A stretch of 64,000 nt of DNA. Source: Capillibacterium thermochitinicola (lineage in GTDB: Bacteria; Bacillota; UBA4882; UBA10575). The position numbers and the translations under genes were made by a program. This document shows, one piece after another, positions 10,901 to 18,874 of this stretch. The first letter of the stretch is position 1. Every line of letters starts with the position of its first letter. Where the stretch lies: NCBI RefSeq assembly GCF_013664685.1, contig NZ_JAAKDE010000008.1, positions 53,589-117,588 of the forward strand. Direction: 5' to 3'. The notes beneath the pieces were generated by a model, which made no database searches, was not told the DNA's origin, and saw nothing but the letters and a program-made list of their open reading frames with translations.

Positions 10901-12200
10901 GTTCGGCTTTGTCCGTGGTTATATCGAAGAGAAAGGACTGAAATTAAGGCAGGCCGAGATTGACCGTTTGGTCCAAGGGTGTACGGGGGTGCGGCGTTCC
11001 AGCGGGCAACATCCGGGCGGGATGATCGTTGTTCCGGAAGGGCAAGAGATTTATGACTTTACCCCTGTTCAGTATCCGGCCAACGACCGTTCGGCCGAAT
11101 GGATCACCACCCATTTTGACTACCACGGGGCTTTGGAGGGACGCCTCGTCAAACTGGATATTCTCGGCCATGATGATCCGACCGTCATCCGGATGCTCCA
11201 GGATTTGACCGGGGTCGATCCGAAGAAGGTGCCTTTGGATGACCCGGAAACACTGAAACTTTTCTCCTCGGCGGCACCCTTGGGGGTTACCCCGGAAGAT
11301 CTCGGGTTTGACCTGGGCACCCTGGGGATTCCCGAGTTTGGTACGGAGTTTGCCCGGCAGATGTTGGAAGAGACCAAACCGCAGACCTTTGCCGAGCTGG
11401 TCTATATCTCCGGTCTCTCCCATGGTACCAACGTGTGGTTGGGGAATGCCCAGGAATTGATCAAAAACAAGCAAGCCACTTTGTTGGAGGTTATTTCCAC
11501 CCGGGATAAGATTATGACCGATCTAATCTACCGGGGCTTGCCACCGAAGGCCGCCTTTACGATTATGGAAAAAGTACGGAAAGGGCGCGGTTTGGATGCG
11601 GAAGATATCCAGTTGATGAAGGAGTATGATGTCCCCCAGTGGTATATTGACTCTTGTTTAAAGATCCGGTACCTTTTCCCAAAGGCCCATGCCGTCGCCT
11701 ATGTGATGATGGGGTTCCGCATCGCTTATTTTAAAGTCCACTACCCGGAGGCCTTTTATGCGACTTTTTTCACCATCCGCAGCAATGATTTTGATGCCGA
11801 GTTGGTCCTGGGCGGGCCGGAGCAGTTGAAAGCAAAGATGAAAGAATTGAAGGCCAAAGGGAACGAGATGACCGCCAAAGAGAAGGGACTGTATGCCACC
11901 TTGGAAGTGGCGCACGAGGCAATGCTCCGGGGCATCCGCTTTCTCCCGGTTGATCTGTACCGATCCGATGCGACCCGTTTTTTAATCACACCCCGAGGCT
12001 TGTTGATGCCGCTGACGACGATTCAGGGTTTGGGCGAGGCGGCGGCGCGCACTTTGGTGGAAGCCCGCGCCGAGGGCGAATTCTATTCGGTGGAGGATCT
12101 CAAAACACGGGCCCGGTTGTCCTCGGCCGTGATCGAAGTGTTGTCGCGCCAAGGGTGTCTGAAGGGGTTGCCCGCCACGAACCAGTTGACCCTTTTTTAG
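7935..12200 (+). CDS. polC: DNA polymerase III alpha subunit, PolC type
   Basis: This is the Gram-positive-type replicative polymerase with built-in proofreading, 1421 residues from ATG 7935. The domains in order are: an N-terminal tau-binding region; an OB fold around 210-305; the first half of the PHP domain from about 320 (ELHLHTKMSAMDS); a DEDD 3'-5' exonuclease inserted at about 410-575 (VVDIETTGFNP); the second PHP half; and the polymerase core with GSRGSVGSS near 865 and PDIDLNFSG near 947. A zinc site is visible at about 896-924 (CAECYY and CPRCGA). A weak TTG at 7908 lies upstream; the GGAGGT at 7925 favours ATG 7935 or 7932. Confidence 0.98.
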   Translation: MAKEYRIVPKAKTLAELRGIDQISLFFPETQSLAETEIEQIIVDCETREVVLRLKANGGWNQEIQERLAAQFSGLLNAKCKVELLPAAANAQPASAPTVTEETLSAVLKERFPSVFAWLASPPLSLDRTTNRLTLRVNSSLAVDYIRAREKQLLACLPPLDGKGFKLNYEIEEEPLEPPAPPEYFYEPSIPVVETKTVPEAPQTNAVLLGRKIKEEPVPINTVTAEMETVVIEGEVLKTEVRTMKSGRNLLLFDLTDYSDSISVKAFVPPKQETAPAIEKGMWLRVKGDLQYDEYAKETVLMANSIQQVPSPKITDDAAEKRIELHLHTKMSAMDSIVELEKAIKMAADWGHEALAITDHGVVYAFPEAARLGKKYGIKIIYGIEGYLVNDQEPIVTSAPACAFHERPIVVVDIETTGFNPEWNELLEIGAVKIVNGVVTETFTRLVRPTRPVPYKIEQLTGITEEMVKDAPPPGEVLTEFMTFVGDAVFVAHNAQFDYSFLRAKLKKHLQVEFNPPVADTLALSRALWPHLKSHRLDMLAKELGIIQEQHHRAGDDALTAWQILEKALALCKEQSLTRWVDLNTLTYEQKVENLHPYHIVLLAQNQTGLRNLYRLVSASHVEHFHRHPRIPRSLLNRYREGLIVGSACEAGELFTALLNGVDESKVREIAAFYDYLEIQPLANNEFLVREGRLSREQLMALNEKICRLGAELNKPVVATGDVHFLRPQDAIFRRILLAGQGYEDADQQPPLYLRTTEEMLAEFAYLGEELARQVVIEAPKQVAAWIGEVKPIPDQFYPPHIPGADEEIRTMAYRRAEELYGSPLPSVVVDRLELELKSIIGHGYAVLYLIAAKLVKKSLDDGYLVGSRGSVGSSFVATMCGITEVNPLPAHYRCAECYYTEFMATGAIGSGFDLPDKVCPRCGAVLLKDGQDIPFATFMGFEGDKEPDIDLNFSGEYQPVVLRFTEELFGKGNVFRAGTITGLAEKTAFGFVRGYIEEKGLKLRQAEIDRLVQGCTGVRRSSGQHPGGMIVVPEGQEIYDFTPVQYPANDRSAEWITTHFDYHGALEGRLVKLDILGHDDPTVIRMLQDLTGVDPKKVPLDDPETLKLFSSAAPLGVTPEDLGFDLGTLGIPEFGTEFARQMLEETKPQTFAELVYISGLSHGTNVWLGNAQELIKNKQATLLEVISTRDKIMTDLIYRGLPPKAAFTIMEKVRKGRGLDAEDIQLMKEYDVPQWYIDSCLKIRYLFPKAHAVAYVMMGFRIAYFKVHYPEAFYATFFTIRSNDFDAELVLGGPEQLKAKMKELKAKGNEMTAKEKGLYATLEVAHEAMLRGIRFLPVDLYRSDATRFLITPRGLLMPLTTIQGLGEAAARTLVEARAEGEFYSVEDLKTRARLSSAVIEVLSRQGCLKGLPATNQLTLF

Positions 12201-12419
12201 GGCGTTGGATGCGGCGCGCAATTCCATGTCGCTTGACTTGCTTGCAACCCACGCTTCGCTAAGAATACAATGCCAACAAATTTAAGGCAGCGGAGAACAC
12301 CATTTAACCTTGGGGAAATAAAGGTTGGTAGAGGCAACATAAGGTGGAACGTTCAAAAGGAATTGTTTAATGCCATAATTTGTGGTTTAATTAAAGGAAC
12401 AATTGGTGGAGGATGCAGC
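12201..12419 (+). promoter_or_regulatory. polC-lspA intergenic region with possible promoter
   Basis: These 219 bases hold no convincing gene. A possible promoter is TTGCAA at 12242-12247 with TACAAT at 12266-12271 (18-base spacer). The sequence becomes AT-rich after it and ends with GGTGGAGG, the ribosome-binding site of lspA. Nothing resembling a T-box or a known riboswitch was convincingly present. Confidence 0.3.
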
Positions 12420-12878
12420 TTGTTTTATTATGTGCTTTTTGTCATAATAGTCGGTGTGGATCAACTGACCAAGGGGCTGGTGCAACGCGCGTTGGCTCTG
12501 CACCAAACCGTAACGGTTATTCCCGGGGTCCTTTCCTTTACCCGGATCAATAACCCGGGGGCCGCATTCGGGATCTTGTCGCACCGCACCTTTTTCTTGA
12601 CGCTGATGCCGCTGGTCCTTTTTTTCCTCGTCTTTCTGTTGCGGCGGGAGATTGCGCAGTACCCTTCTCCTTTCCGGTTGGGCCTGGCTTTATGTTTGGG
12701 TGGGGCGGCGGGCAATTTAATCGACCGGCTCGGTAATGGCGGTCAGGTCATTGACTTTGTTGATCTCGATTTTTGGCCGCTGGATAATTTCCCCCTTTTC
12801 AACCTGGCCGACACGGCGATCTTTATTGGTGCTTTAATTATCTTTTTTAGTGTCATGCACCTTCAAGACGAAAGATGA
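12420..12878 (+). CDS. lspA: Signal peptidase II (lipoprotein signal peptidase)
   Basis: LspA removes signal peptides from prolipoproteins after lipid attachment. From TTG 12420, seven bases after GGAGG, the protein is 152 residues, the normal family length; the open frame extends further upstream but without a good ribosome-binding site. It has four membrane segments, with VDQLTKG near residue 12, the NNPGAAFG motif near 45, and the two catalytic aspartates in NLIDRLGNGGQVIDFVD and FPLFNLADTAI. lgt follows 33 bases later, so the two lipoprotein-processing enzymes are probably co-transcribed. Confidence 0.95.
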   Translation: MFYYVLFVIIVGVDQLTKGLVQRALALHQTVTVIPGVLSFTRINNPGAAFGILSHRTFFLTLMPLVLFFLVFLLRREIAQYPSPFRLGLALCLGGAAGNLIDRLGNGGQVIDFVDLDFWPLDNFPLFNLADTAIFIGALIIFFSVMHLQDER

Positions 12879-12911
12879 GGGGTATTTTTGAGTTAGTGGG
12901 AGGATGGCAAA

Positions 12912-13703
12912 ATGTTTCCTGTCTTGTTCTCTTTCGGCCGGTTTAACATTTATTCTTATGGCTTCATGGTGGCCCTCACTTTACTCTGTGGTCTTTTGTG
13001 GGTCGGGGCGAAGGCACAAAAAAGAGGAATCGCCACTTTTGACCAGATCACCGATTTGGCGTTTTATGTGATCATTGGTGGTTTAATCTTTGCCAAACTG
13101 GTGAATGTGCTTTATGAATTTCGGACCTATCTATACAATCCGGCGGCGATCTTTTCCGGTTTTACCGGTTCCTTTTTCGGGGCGGTCATCGGTGGCGTGC
13201 TGGTCGGGGTTTGGTATACGAAACGGGCGCAGATTGCCACCTGGCGGCTGGCCGATCTGATCGCGCTCTATATCCCGTTAGGCCATAGTCTGGGGCGTAT
13301 CGGTTGTTTGCTCAGTGGCTGTTGCTATGGGGTTGCGTCCAATCTGCCGTGGGCTTTACCATGTGCCGCTGATGATCCGACCTTGCGGCACCCGACCCAG
13401 CTTTACGAAATCCTGGCCAATGTGCTGATCTTTGCGGTGCTGGTTGTTTTTGACCGCCGCGTCCAGCAGGGCAGGGGCCGGTATTTTGACGGATTCATTT
13501 TTGGCCTTTACGTTGGTCTTTATTGTTTAGCCCGGACTGTGGTGGAAGTTTTTCGGGACAGCCAGATTCTGGCCTTCGGCTGGCTCCGGACCACGCAGGT
13601 CTTTTCCTTGGCCATTGGCCTGGTTGTCCTGTCTTACTTGTTCGGGCGACTAAAAAAACAGGCAGGGGATGAGCGTCGTGCCTCTTCTCCGCTTCACAAT
13701 TAG
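12912..13703 (+). CDS. lgt: Prolipoprotein diacylglyceryl transferase
   Basis: Lgt transfers a diacylglyceryl group from phosphatidylglycerol to the lipobox cysteine of prolipoproteins. The 263 residues have about seven membrane helices, the N-terminal IYSYGFMVALTLL segment typical of the family, and the signature GRIGCLLSGCCYG around residues 134-146 in the cysteine-rich form seen in many Bacillota. The RHPTQLYE segment near 160 also fits. Its 3' end overlaps the start of rluD by 35 bases. A candidate client lipoprotein is encoded at 52739-53770. Confidence 0.96.
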   Translation: MFPVLFSFGRFNIYSYGFMVALTLLCGLLWVGAKAQKRGIATFDQITDLAFYVIIGGLIFAKLVNVLYEFRTYLYNPAAIFSGFTGSFFGAVIGGVLVGVWYTKRAQIATWRLADLIALYIPLGHSLGRIGCLLSGCCYGVASNLPWALPCAADDPTLRHPTQLYEILANVLIFAVLVVFDRRVQQGRGRYFDGFIFGLYVGLYCLARTVVEVFRDSQILAFGWLRTTQVFSLAIGLVVLSYLFGRLKKQAGDERRASSPLHN

Positions 13704-14634
13704 TCCGGAGGAGGAAGGAATCCGGGTTGATACCTTTCTGGCTCAGGTCGAGCAGATTCCTTCGCGGGCTTTTGCGCAAAAGCTGCTGAAAAACGGGAAG
13801 GTTAAGCTGGAATCCTTACCGGTCAAGCCCAGTTACCGCCTGCAGCCGGGGGACGTGATCGAAGTAGAACTGGAGGAACCCAAGCCGCTGACGGTGGAGG
13901 CGGAAGATCTGCCGCTGATGATCCTCTACGAAGACGGGGATTTAATCGTGGTGAATAAACCCCGGGGCATGGTTGTCCACCCGGCAGCGGGTAATCCCCG
14001 GGGTACTCTGGTTAATGCCCTGCTTAAACACTGCCGGGATCTGTCCGGGATCGGGGGGGTGCTGCGCCCCGGCATTGTGCACCGCTTGGACAAGGATACG
14101 ACCGGTGTGTTGGTGGTGGCGAAAAACGACTTTACCCATCTGGGTTTGGCTGCTCAGTTAAAGACCAGGCAAATGAGCCGGATTTACCTGGCATTAGTGC
14201 ATGGTGCTTTGCCGGCGGTGGAGGGGGAGATCAACGCGCCGATTGGCCGCCATCCGGTGCACCGGAAAAAGATGGCGGTGGTGCCGCAGGGTAAGCCCGC
14301 CCACACTTCTTACCGGGTGTTGGCCGCCTTTGGCCCTTATACTTTGGTGCGGGTCCGGCTCCATACCGGACGAACCCACCAGATCCGGGTTCATTTTCAC
14401 CATATCGGCCATCCGGTAGCGGGCGATCCGGTTTACGGGAAGGGGAAGGAACCCTTTGCCATCGGCGGTCAGGCGCTCCATGCGGCCGGAATTAGGTTCA
14501 TTCATCCCCGGACCGGTCAGGAGATAAAGGTCGCGGCCCCCCTCCCGGCCGATCTGGAAGCCGCCATTCGTTATTGCTGTGCGCGTTGGGGCCCGAAAAA
14601 AAACGGGATCATACTTGACCCATTTTCAGATTAG
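13669..14634 (+). CDS. rluD: RluA/RluD-family 23S rRNA pseudouridine synthase
   Basis: This 321-residue protein has an N-terminal S4 RNA-binding domain (about residues 10-75) and the RluA-type catalytic domain. The catalytic Asp lies in HRLDKDTTGVLV near residue 140, and the family motifs RTHQIRVHFHHIGHPVAGDPVYG (shown in part) follow near 235-255. It modifies uridines in 23S rRNA; the exact positions are inferred from the family. lspA-lgt-rluD is a common order. Its last bases overlap the promoter of the infC operon. Confidence 0.92.
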   Translation: MSVVPLLRFTISPEEEGIRVDTFLAQVEQIPSRAFAQKLLKNGKVKLESLPVKPSYRLQPGDVIEVELEEPKPLTVEAEDLPLMILYEDGDLIVVNKPRGMVVHPAAGNPRGTLVNALLKHCRDLSGIGGVLRPGIVHRLDKDTTGVLVVAKNDFTHLGLAAQLKTRQMSRIYLALVHGALPAVEGEINAPIGRHPVHRKKMAVVPQGKPAHTSYRVLAAFGPYTLVRVRLHTGRTHQIRVHFHHIGHPVAGDPVYGKGKEPFAIGGQALHAAGIRFIHPRTGQEIKVAAPLPADLEAAIRYCCARWGPKKNGIILDPFSD

Positions 14635-14643
14635 TGGTATACT
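14615..14643 (+). promoter_or_regulatory. Sigma-A type promoter of the infC operon
   Basis: TTGACC at 14615-14620 is separated by 17 bases from TATACT at 14638-14643. It overlaps the stop codon of rluD and gives a transcript with a leader of about 200 bases before infC. Confidence 0.75.
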
Positions 14644-14650
14644 TCTTTTG

Positions 14651-14849
14651 AAAAATAGCATTAAGTAGAAGCCTCTGCTTCTCACCCAGCGGTTGTTAAC
14701 CAGCTTGGGTTGTTGGTGACACGAAAGATAAACATCGGTGAGCAAAGGAAAACCTTGCGGCCGGTGGCACTGTCATTAAGCGAGTAGAGGTTACTCGCTT
14801 ATATTTATGCTTTACTTATTCATTCATCAAAAACAGGAGGTGGCGGCCG
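14651..14849 (+). promoter_or_regulatory. infC-rpmI-rplT leader RNA
   Basis: These 200 bases are untranslated leader. The clearest structure is the hairpin 14778-14800 (AAGCGAGTA, loop GAGGT, TACTCGCTT) followed by a weak U-rich run, which could be a terminator or attenuator. Upstream lie further GC-rich pairing segments, such as CACCCAG/CTTGGGTTG-like parts around 14680-14720. In other Bacillota the L20/IF3 leader mediates feedback by L20; that role here is inferred from position only. Confidence 0.5.
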
Positions 14850-15362
14850 ATTAATAATGAGCTGCGCGTAAATGAGGCGATCCGGGTGAAAGAGGTAAGG
14901 GTGGTAAGCGCCGATGGGGAACAGCTGGGAATTCTCCCCATAAAAGAAGCTTTGCGGCTCGCCCGGGAGAAAGACTTGGATTTGGTGGAGGTGGCTCCTA
15001 CCGCTAAACCGCCCGTCTGCAAAATCATGGATTACGGTAAGTACCGTTATGAGCAGAGCAGGCGGGAGAGGGAGGCCCGAAAGCGCCAGAAAGTAGTCGA
15101 TATTAAGGAAATCAGGTTGACGCCAAAGATTGAAACGCATGATTTTCAAGTGAAGGTAAAACACGCGTTGAAGTTTTTGGAGAGTGGCGACAAAGTTAAG
15201 GTTTGCGTCAGATTCCGGGGCAGAGAGATTGTCCACGCCGACCTGGGGAAAAAACTCCTTTTGCAGCTTTACGAGGCCGTTCGCGAAAAGGCTACCTTGG
15301 AACGGGAGCCAAAGGTGGAAGGAAGAAACATGATCATGGTTCTTGCCGCCAAACAGGAATAA
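14850..15362 (+). CDS. infC: Translation initiation factor IF-3, predicted ATT start
   Basis: IF-3 binds the 30S subunit and controls start-codon fidelity. From ATT 14850 the protein has 170 residues, the normal length, starting with the NNELRVNEAIR segment expected of IF-3. The AGGAGG at 14835-14840 is nine bases upstream, correctly spaced for ATT. The first canonical in-frame start, GTG 14886, would delete these conserved residues and has no ribosome-binding site. An ATT start for infC is known from other bacteria, where IF-3 represses its own translation. The N domain, linker helix and C domain are all present. Confidence 0.95.
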   Translation: MNNELRVNEAIRVKEVRVVSADGEQLGILPIKEALRLAREKDLDLVEVAPTAKPPVCKIMDYGKYRYEQSRREREARKRQKVVDIKEIRLTPKIETHDFQVKVKHALKFLESGDKVKVCVRFRGREIVHADLGKKLLLQLYEAVREKATLEREPKVEGRNMIMVLAAKQE

Positions 15363-15398
15363 TAAAAATATGGAATAATATGACAAGGAGAGAAGCAC

Positions 15399-15596
15399 AT
15401 GCCAAAGATGAAAACCCATCGTGGGGCAGCAAAACGGTTTAAGCTGACCGGGACGGGAAAGATCAAAAAGAACAAAGCATTTCACAGTCATATCTTGGAA
15501 AAGAAATCGCCCGACCGCAAACGCAATTTGCGGAAAGCCGGCTTAGTATCGGCGGCTGATGCCAAACGGGTCAAACGGATGTTAGGATTACAATAA
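15399..15596 (+). CDS. rpmI: 50S ribosomal protein L35
   Basis: A 65-residue, highly basic protein starting [20 protein letters not shown], the standard L35 N-terminus, and ending in the RVKRMLG segment. It starts at ATG behind AAGGAGAG. It sits between infC and rplT as in nearly all Bacillota. Confidence 0.98.
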   Translation: MPKMKTHRGAAKRFKLTGTGKIKKNKAFHSHILEKKSPDRKRNLRKAGLVSAADAKRVKRMLGLQ

Positions 15597-15633
15597 TTAA
15601 CGACTTGATGGCGAATAGATAGGAGGAATAGCT

Positions 15634-15987
15634 TTGGCACGGGTAAAACGTGGTACGACCACACGTCGACGTCATAAAAAAATTTTGAAATTGGCGAAAG
15701 GGTATCGCGGGACTAAAGGTCGCCTCTTTCGGGTGGCTAATCCGCAAGTCCTCAAGTCTTTGAGCTATGCGTACCGTGACCGGCGGAACAAGAAGCGGGA
15801 TTTCAGACGACTTTGGATTGCCCGGATCAATGCGGCCGCCCGGATGAACGGTATGTCTTACAGTATGTTTATCAACGGTTTGAGGAAGGCCGGTGTCCAG
15901 ATTAACCGCAAGGTTCTGGCGGATCTGGCCGTGAACGACGGTGCGGCGTTTGAGAAACTTGTTTCCGTAGCTAAACAGCAACAGTAG
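15634..15987 (+). CDS. rplT: 50S ribosomal protein L20
   Basis: A 117-residue L20 beginning with [20 protein letters not shown] and containing the conserved GYRG and [10 protein letters not shown] segments. It starts at TTG eight bases after AGGAGG. L20 is an early 23S rRNA-binding assembly protein and, in several bacteria, the repressor of its own operon. A strong terminator follows. Confidence 0.98.
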   Translation: MARVKRGTTTRRRHKKILKLAKGYRGTKGRLFRVANPQVLKSLSYAYRDRRNKKRDFRRLWIARINAAARMNGMSYSMFINGLRKAGVQINRKVLADLAVNDGAAFEKLVSVAKQQQ

Positions 15988-15998
15988 ACCAATGACAA

Positions 15999-16019
15999 AA
16001 CGGCCATCGGCCGTTTTTT
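15999..16019 (+). terminator. Rho-independent terminator of infC-rpmI-rplT
   Basis: The stem AACGGCC / GGCCGTT (15999-16005 and 16009-16015) has an ATC loop and is followed by a T run; flanking A and T residues extend the pairing. Confidence 0.85.
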
Positions 16020-16043
16020 CATTTCAAGCGAGGGGGCACATTA

Positions 16044-16847
16044 GTGACTGTATTGACCAGTCGCGACAATCCGCTCATAAAGACTGTTATTTCCTTGCAA
16101 AGAAGGAACGGACGCAAAAAACACCGCCTTTTTTTGGCGGAAGGACCGCATCTGTTGGAGGAAGCTTTGCGTTCCTCTTTCAAGGTGCGGAACGTACTGG
16201 TGAAGGAAGGGACGATTTGTCCCGGCGCCTTGGGGGAATTGATCCAAGCAAAAGGGGTTTCTGTAACTCAGGTTTCCGCCCGCCTTTTTCCGGTCTTAAC
16301 GGAGACCGAAACTCCTCAGGATGTGCTGGCGGTGGTGGAACAACCACCGGAAACAGAGGGGTTTCCGGCGGTCGGGAAGGATTTTTGCGCTTTGGTCCTC
16401 CATCAGCTCCAGGACCCTGGGAATCTGGGGACGATTATACGGACGGCTTGGGCGGCCGGGCTGGCCAACCTTTTTCTGACACCGGGAACGGTTGATCCCT
16501 ATGGGGGAAAAGTGGTCCGGTCCAGTCAGGGCGGGATTTTTCACCTTAACCTTTACTTTCGCCCCCTGGCGTCCATCCTGGAGTGGGCTTGTACCAACGG
16601 GGTTAAAGTTTGGGCCGGCGATCCCCGGGGGGATAAACTCTATTTTGAACAGGATTTAACCGGACCCACCATCTTCTTGCTTGGCAATGAAGCTCATGGT
16701 TTCGATTGGACAACAATCGAGCCGGACTGGGTGGTCGAGGGGGTGCGCATCCCGGTGCCGGGCGGGGCGGAATCGTTGAATGTTTCGGTTTCGGCGGCAA
16801 TCTTAATTTACGAAGCGTTACGTCAGCGTCTGACCGGTACTGGCTGA
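16044..16847 (+). CDS. TrmH/SpoU-family RNA 2'-O-methyltransferase
   Basis: This 267-residue protein starts at GTG. It has an N-terminal substrate-binding domain (RRNGRKKHRLFLAEGPHLLEEAL, partly shown as RKKHRLFLAEG near residue 21) and a C-terminal knotted SPOUT domain. The three SpoU motifs are visible: QDPGNLGTIIRTAWAAG near 123-139, LGNEAHGF near 215, and IPVPGGAESLNVSVSAA near 237-253. It methylates ribose in rRNA or tRNA. RlmB- or AviRb-like targets are possible, but the position modified cannot be read from sequence. Its place after rplT is typical of Bacillota. Confidence 0.9.
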   Translation: MTVLTSRDNPLIKTVISLQRRNGRKKHRLFLAEGPHLLEEALRSSFKVRNVLVKEGTICPGALGELIQAKGVSVTQVSARLFPVLTETETPQDVLAVVEQPPETEGFPAVGKDFCALVLHQLQDPGNLGTIIRTAWAAGLANLFLTPGTVDPYGGKVVRSSQGGIFHLNLYFRPLASILEWACTNGVKVWAGDPRGDKLYFEQDLTGPTIFLLGNEAHGFDWTTIEPDWVVEGVRIPVPGGAESLNVSVSAAILIYEALRQRLTGTG

Positions 16848-16875
16848 AAGTGTAATGGCAACGGGAGGAGAAAAG

Positions 16876-18102
16876 ATGGGAAATGACGCGGAAGCGTTAC
16901 GATTACATAAAGAAAAGCAAGGAAAAATCGAGATCCGGAGTAAAGTGGAGATTAACAGTCCGGCCGATTTGAGTTTGGCCTATTCGCCGGGGGTGGCGGC
17001 GCCTTGCCGGGCGATCCAGCAGGATGCGAGTTTGGTCTATACTTACACGAATAAAGGGAATACGGTGGCCGTGGTTACCGACGGGACCGCCGTGCTCGGC
17101 CTGGGTGACATCGGCCCCGAAGCGGCGCTGCCGGTGATGGAAGGGAAAGCCATTCTTTTTAAACGCTTTGCCGGTTTGGACGCCATTCCGCTGGCACTCG
17201 CCACGACCAAAGTGGAGGAGATCGTGGAGACTGTTGTCCGCTTGGCACCGAACTTCGCCGGGATTAATCTGGAGGATATCGCGGCCCCCCGGTGTTTTGC
17301 CATCGAAGAGGCCTTGCAGGCCCGGCTCTCCATTCCGGTTTTCCACGATGACCAGCATGGAACCGCCGTGGTTTGTTTGGCCGCCCTGCGTAACGCCCTG
17401 CGGGTTGTTGGTAAGGAGCTGTCCCAAGTGAAGATTGTGATCAATGGGATCGGCGCGGCGGGCTCCGCGATTGCGCGTCTCCTGTACCGGGCCGGCGCCC
17501 GCCGGCTGCTCCTCTGTGACCGCCAGGGAATTCTCGCGCCGGGAATGGCCGGGTTGAACCCTTACCAGGAAGCCCTCGCCCGCTTGACCAACAGCCGGGG
17601 AGAAACGGGCGATTTGGCAACGGCCTTGCGCGGGGCGGATGTTTTTATCGGGGTTTCCGCCGCCAATCTGGTTTCAGGGGCGATGGTTGAGCGCATGGCC
17701 CCGCAACCGGTGATTTTTGCCATGGCCAATCCGGATCCGGAGATCAGTCCGGAGAAGGCAAAACAAAGTGGTGCGGCGGTGGTGGGGACCGGACGGTCCG
17801 ATTATCCCAATCAGATCAATAATCTCCTTGGTTTCCCCGGGATCTTCCGTGGTCTGTTGGCGGTTCGGGCGACGAAAGTGACGGAGGAGATGATGTTGGC
17901 CGCGGCAGAGGCCATCGCCGACTTGGTAAAGCCTGCCGAGCTGACCGCCGATTACATTATCCCCAATCCCTTTGACCGCCGGGTGGTCCCGGCAGTCGCC
18001 TGGGCCGTCGGCAGCGAAGCGCTGAAAGCCGGGATGGCGGCGGCGCCGATTAATCACGAACAATTGCGCACTTCTCTCCAGGAACAATTCGGTGCCTGGT
18101 AG
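16876..18102 (+). CDS. Malic enzyme, NAD(P)-dependent, short bacterial type
   Basis: Malic enzyme decarboxylates malate to pyruvate while reducing NAD(P). The 408 residues lack the C-terminal phosphotransacetylase-like domain of MaeB. The catalytic and metal residues lie in SLAYSPGVAAPCRAI, EDIAAPRCFAIEEAL and the FHDDQHGTAVV motif, and a Rossmann fold follows from about residue 180 (VINGIGAAGSAIARLL). The start is ATG 16876, five bases after GGGAGGAG; an in-frame ATG at 16855 has no site. Cofactor preference is uncertain. Confidence 0.92.
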   Translation: MGNDAEALRLHKEKQGKIEIRSKVEINSPADLSLAYSPGVAAPCRAIQQDASLVYTYTNKGNTVAVVTDGTAVLGLGDIGPEAALPVMEGKAILFKRFAGLDAIPLALATTKVEEIVETVVRLAPNFAGINLEDIAAPRCFAIEEALQARLSIPVFHDDQHGTAVVCLAALRNALRVVGKELSQVKIVINGIGAAGSAIARLLYRAGARRLLLCDRQGILAPGMAGLNPYQEALARLTNSRGETGDLATALRGADVFIGVSAANLVSGAMVERMAPQPVIFAMANPDPEISPEKAKQSGAAVVGTGRSDYPNQINNLLGFPGIFRGLLAVRATKVTEEMMLAAAEAIADLVKPAELTADYIIPNPFDRRVVPAVAWAVGSEALKAGMAAAPINHEQLRTSLQEQFGAW

Positions 18103-18228
18103 CTCCTGCTCCGGCTTGAGGTGGTCCGGGAAAAAATGACATAAACCCTTCTCTTGGGTCATAGTTTATAAAGAACTTTGGTCCAGGCGTTCGGAAAAAA
18201 CCGAGCGGCGAAAGGGGAGGGTTTACTG

Positions 18229-18852
18229 GTGAAAAACGCTGTTCTTTTCTACCTTCTTGTTCTCCTATGGACAAGTGGTGCTTATGATCATTTTAAAAGA
18301 TTATGTCAGGAGCAGGGGACAGCCGGGGCGGCGGCCTTCGTTTACCGTCTTTTCTTCCGTGATTACCCGGTTACGGCAAGTTTTACCGGGTGTCAAAACC
18401 GGCAGATAATAAAGACCGCCTTTCTGGTCAAGGCCGGCGAACTGCTTTGCTTGGTGCTTTTACTGCGGATTTTTTGGGTAACCTGGTGGGGAGAGCTGAT
18501 TTTGCTCCTGTTGCTTCTGGGGGCGGGGGCTTTCGCCCTTTACCAGCTGGCTACGCTCTGCAGTCGAACCGGCGAGATAAAGTGTGTCTACCCATTAACT
18601 GATGGTTACGGTGTCTATGAGATTGTCCTCAGACCTTCCGGTCCCGTCCGGGAGTGGGTGGGTACGACCTTGGCCGAATTGGATCTGCGGCGCAAGGAAT
18701 TGTTGGTTTTGTCAATCACCCGTGCGGGAAAGGTGATTATTTTCCCCAAAGGACCCGAGGTGCTCTTGGCCGACGACCGCTTACTGGTCTTTGGGAAAAC
18801 AGCGACTTTACCGGCAGTACCATTGGGCGGTTTGGGACCGGATGCGGAGTAG
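18229..18852 (+). CDS. Membrane protein with C-terminal RCK_C (TrkA-C) domain
   Basis: This 207-residue protein starts at GTG seven bases after AAAGGGGAGGG. An N-terminal hydrophobic segment (about residues 4-20) and a long hydrophobic stretch around 72-110 (two helices) anchor it. The last roughly 70 residues match a TrkA_C/RCK_C regulatory domain (TLAELDLRRKELLVLSI ... FPKGPEVLLADDRLLVFGK). No K+ filter (TxGYG) and no RCK_N Rossmann motif are visible, so it is not itself a channel. A sensor partner for a transporter is one guess. mtrB follows 22 bases later, likely in the same transcript. Confidence 0.8.
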   Translation: MKNAVLFYLLVLLWTSGAYDHFKRLCQEQGTAGAAAFVYRLFFRDYPVTASFTGCQNRQIIKTAFLVKAGELLCLVLLLRIFWVTWWGELILLLLLLGAGAFALYQLATLCSRTGEIKCVYPLTDGYGVYEIVLRPSGPVREWVGTTLAELDLRRKELLVLSITRAGKVIIFPKGPEVLLADDRLLVFGKTATLPAVPLGGLGPDAE

Positions 18853-18874
18853 TCTATGATGGGAGGAATGGCTT

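Noticed and set aside
12330..12360. AAGGTGGAACG resembles the antiterminator end of a T-box leader.
   Set aside because: The specifier and stem I features are missing, the T-box core does not match fully, and lspA is not a usual T-box target.
14886..14888. GTG as the start codon of infC.
   Set aside because: No ribosome-binding site precedes it and it removes conserved residues; ATT 14850 is better supported.
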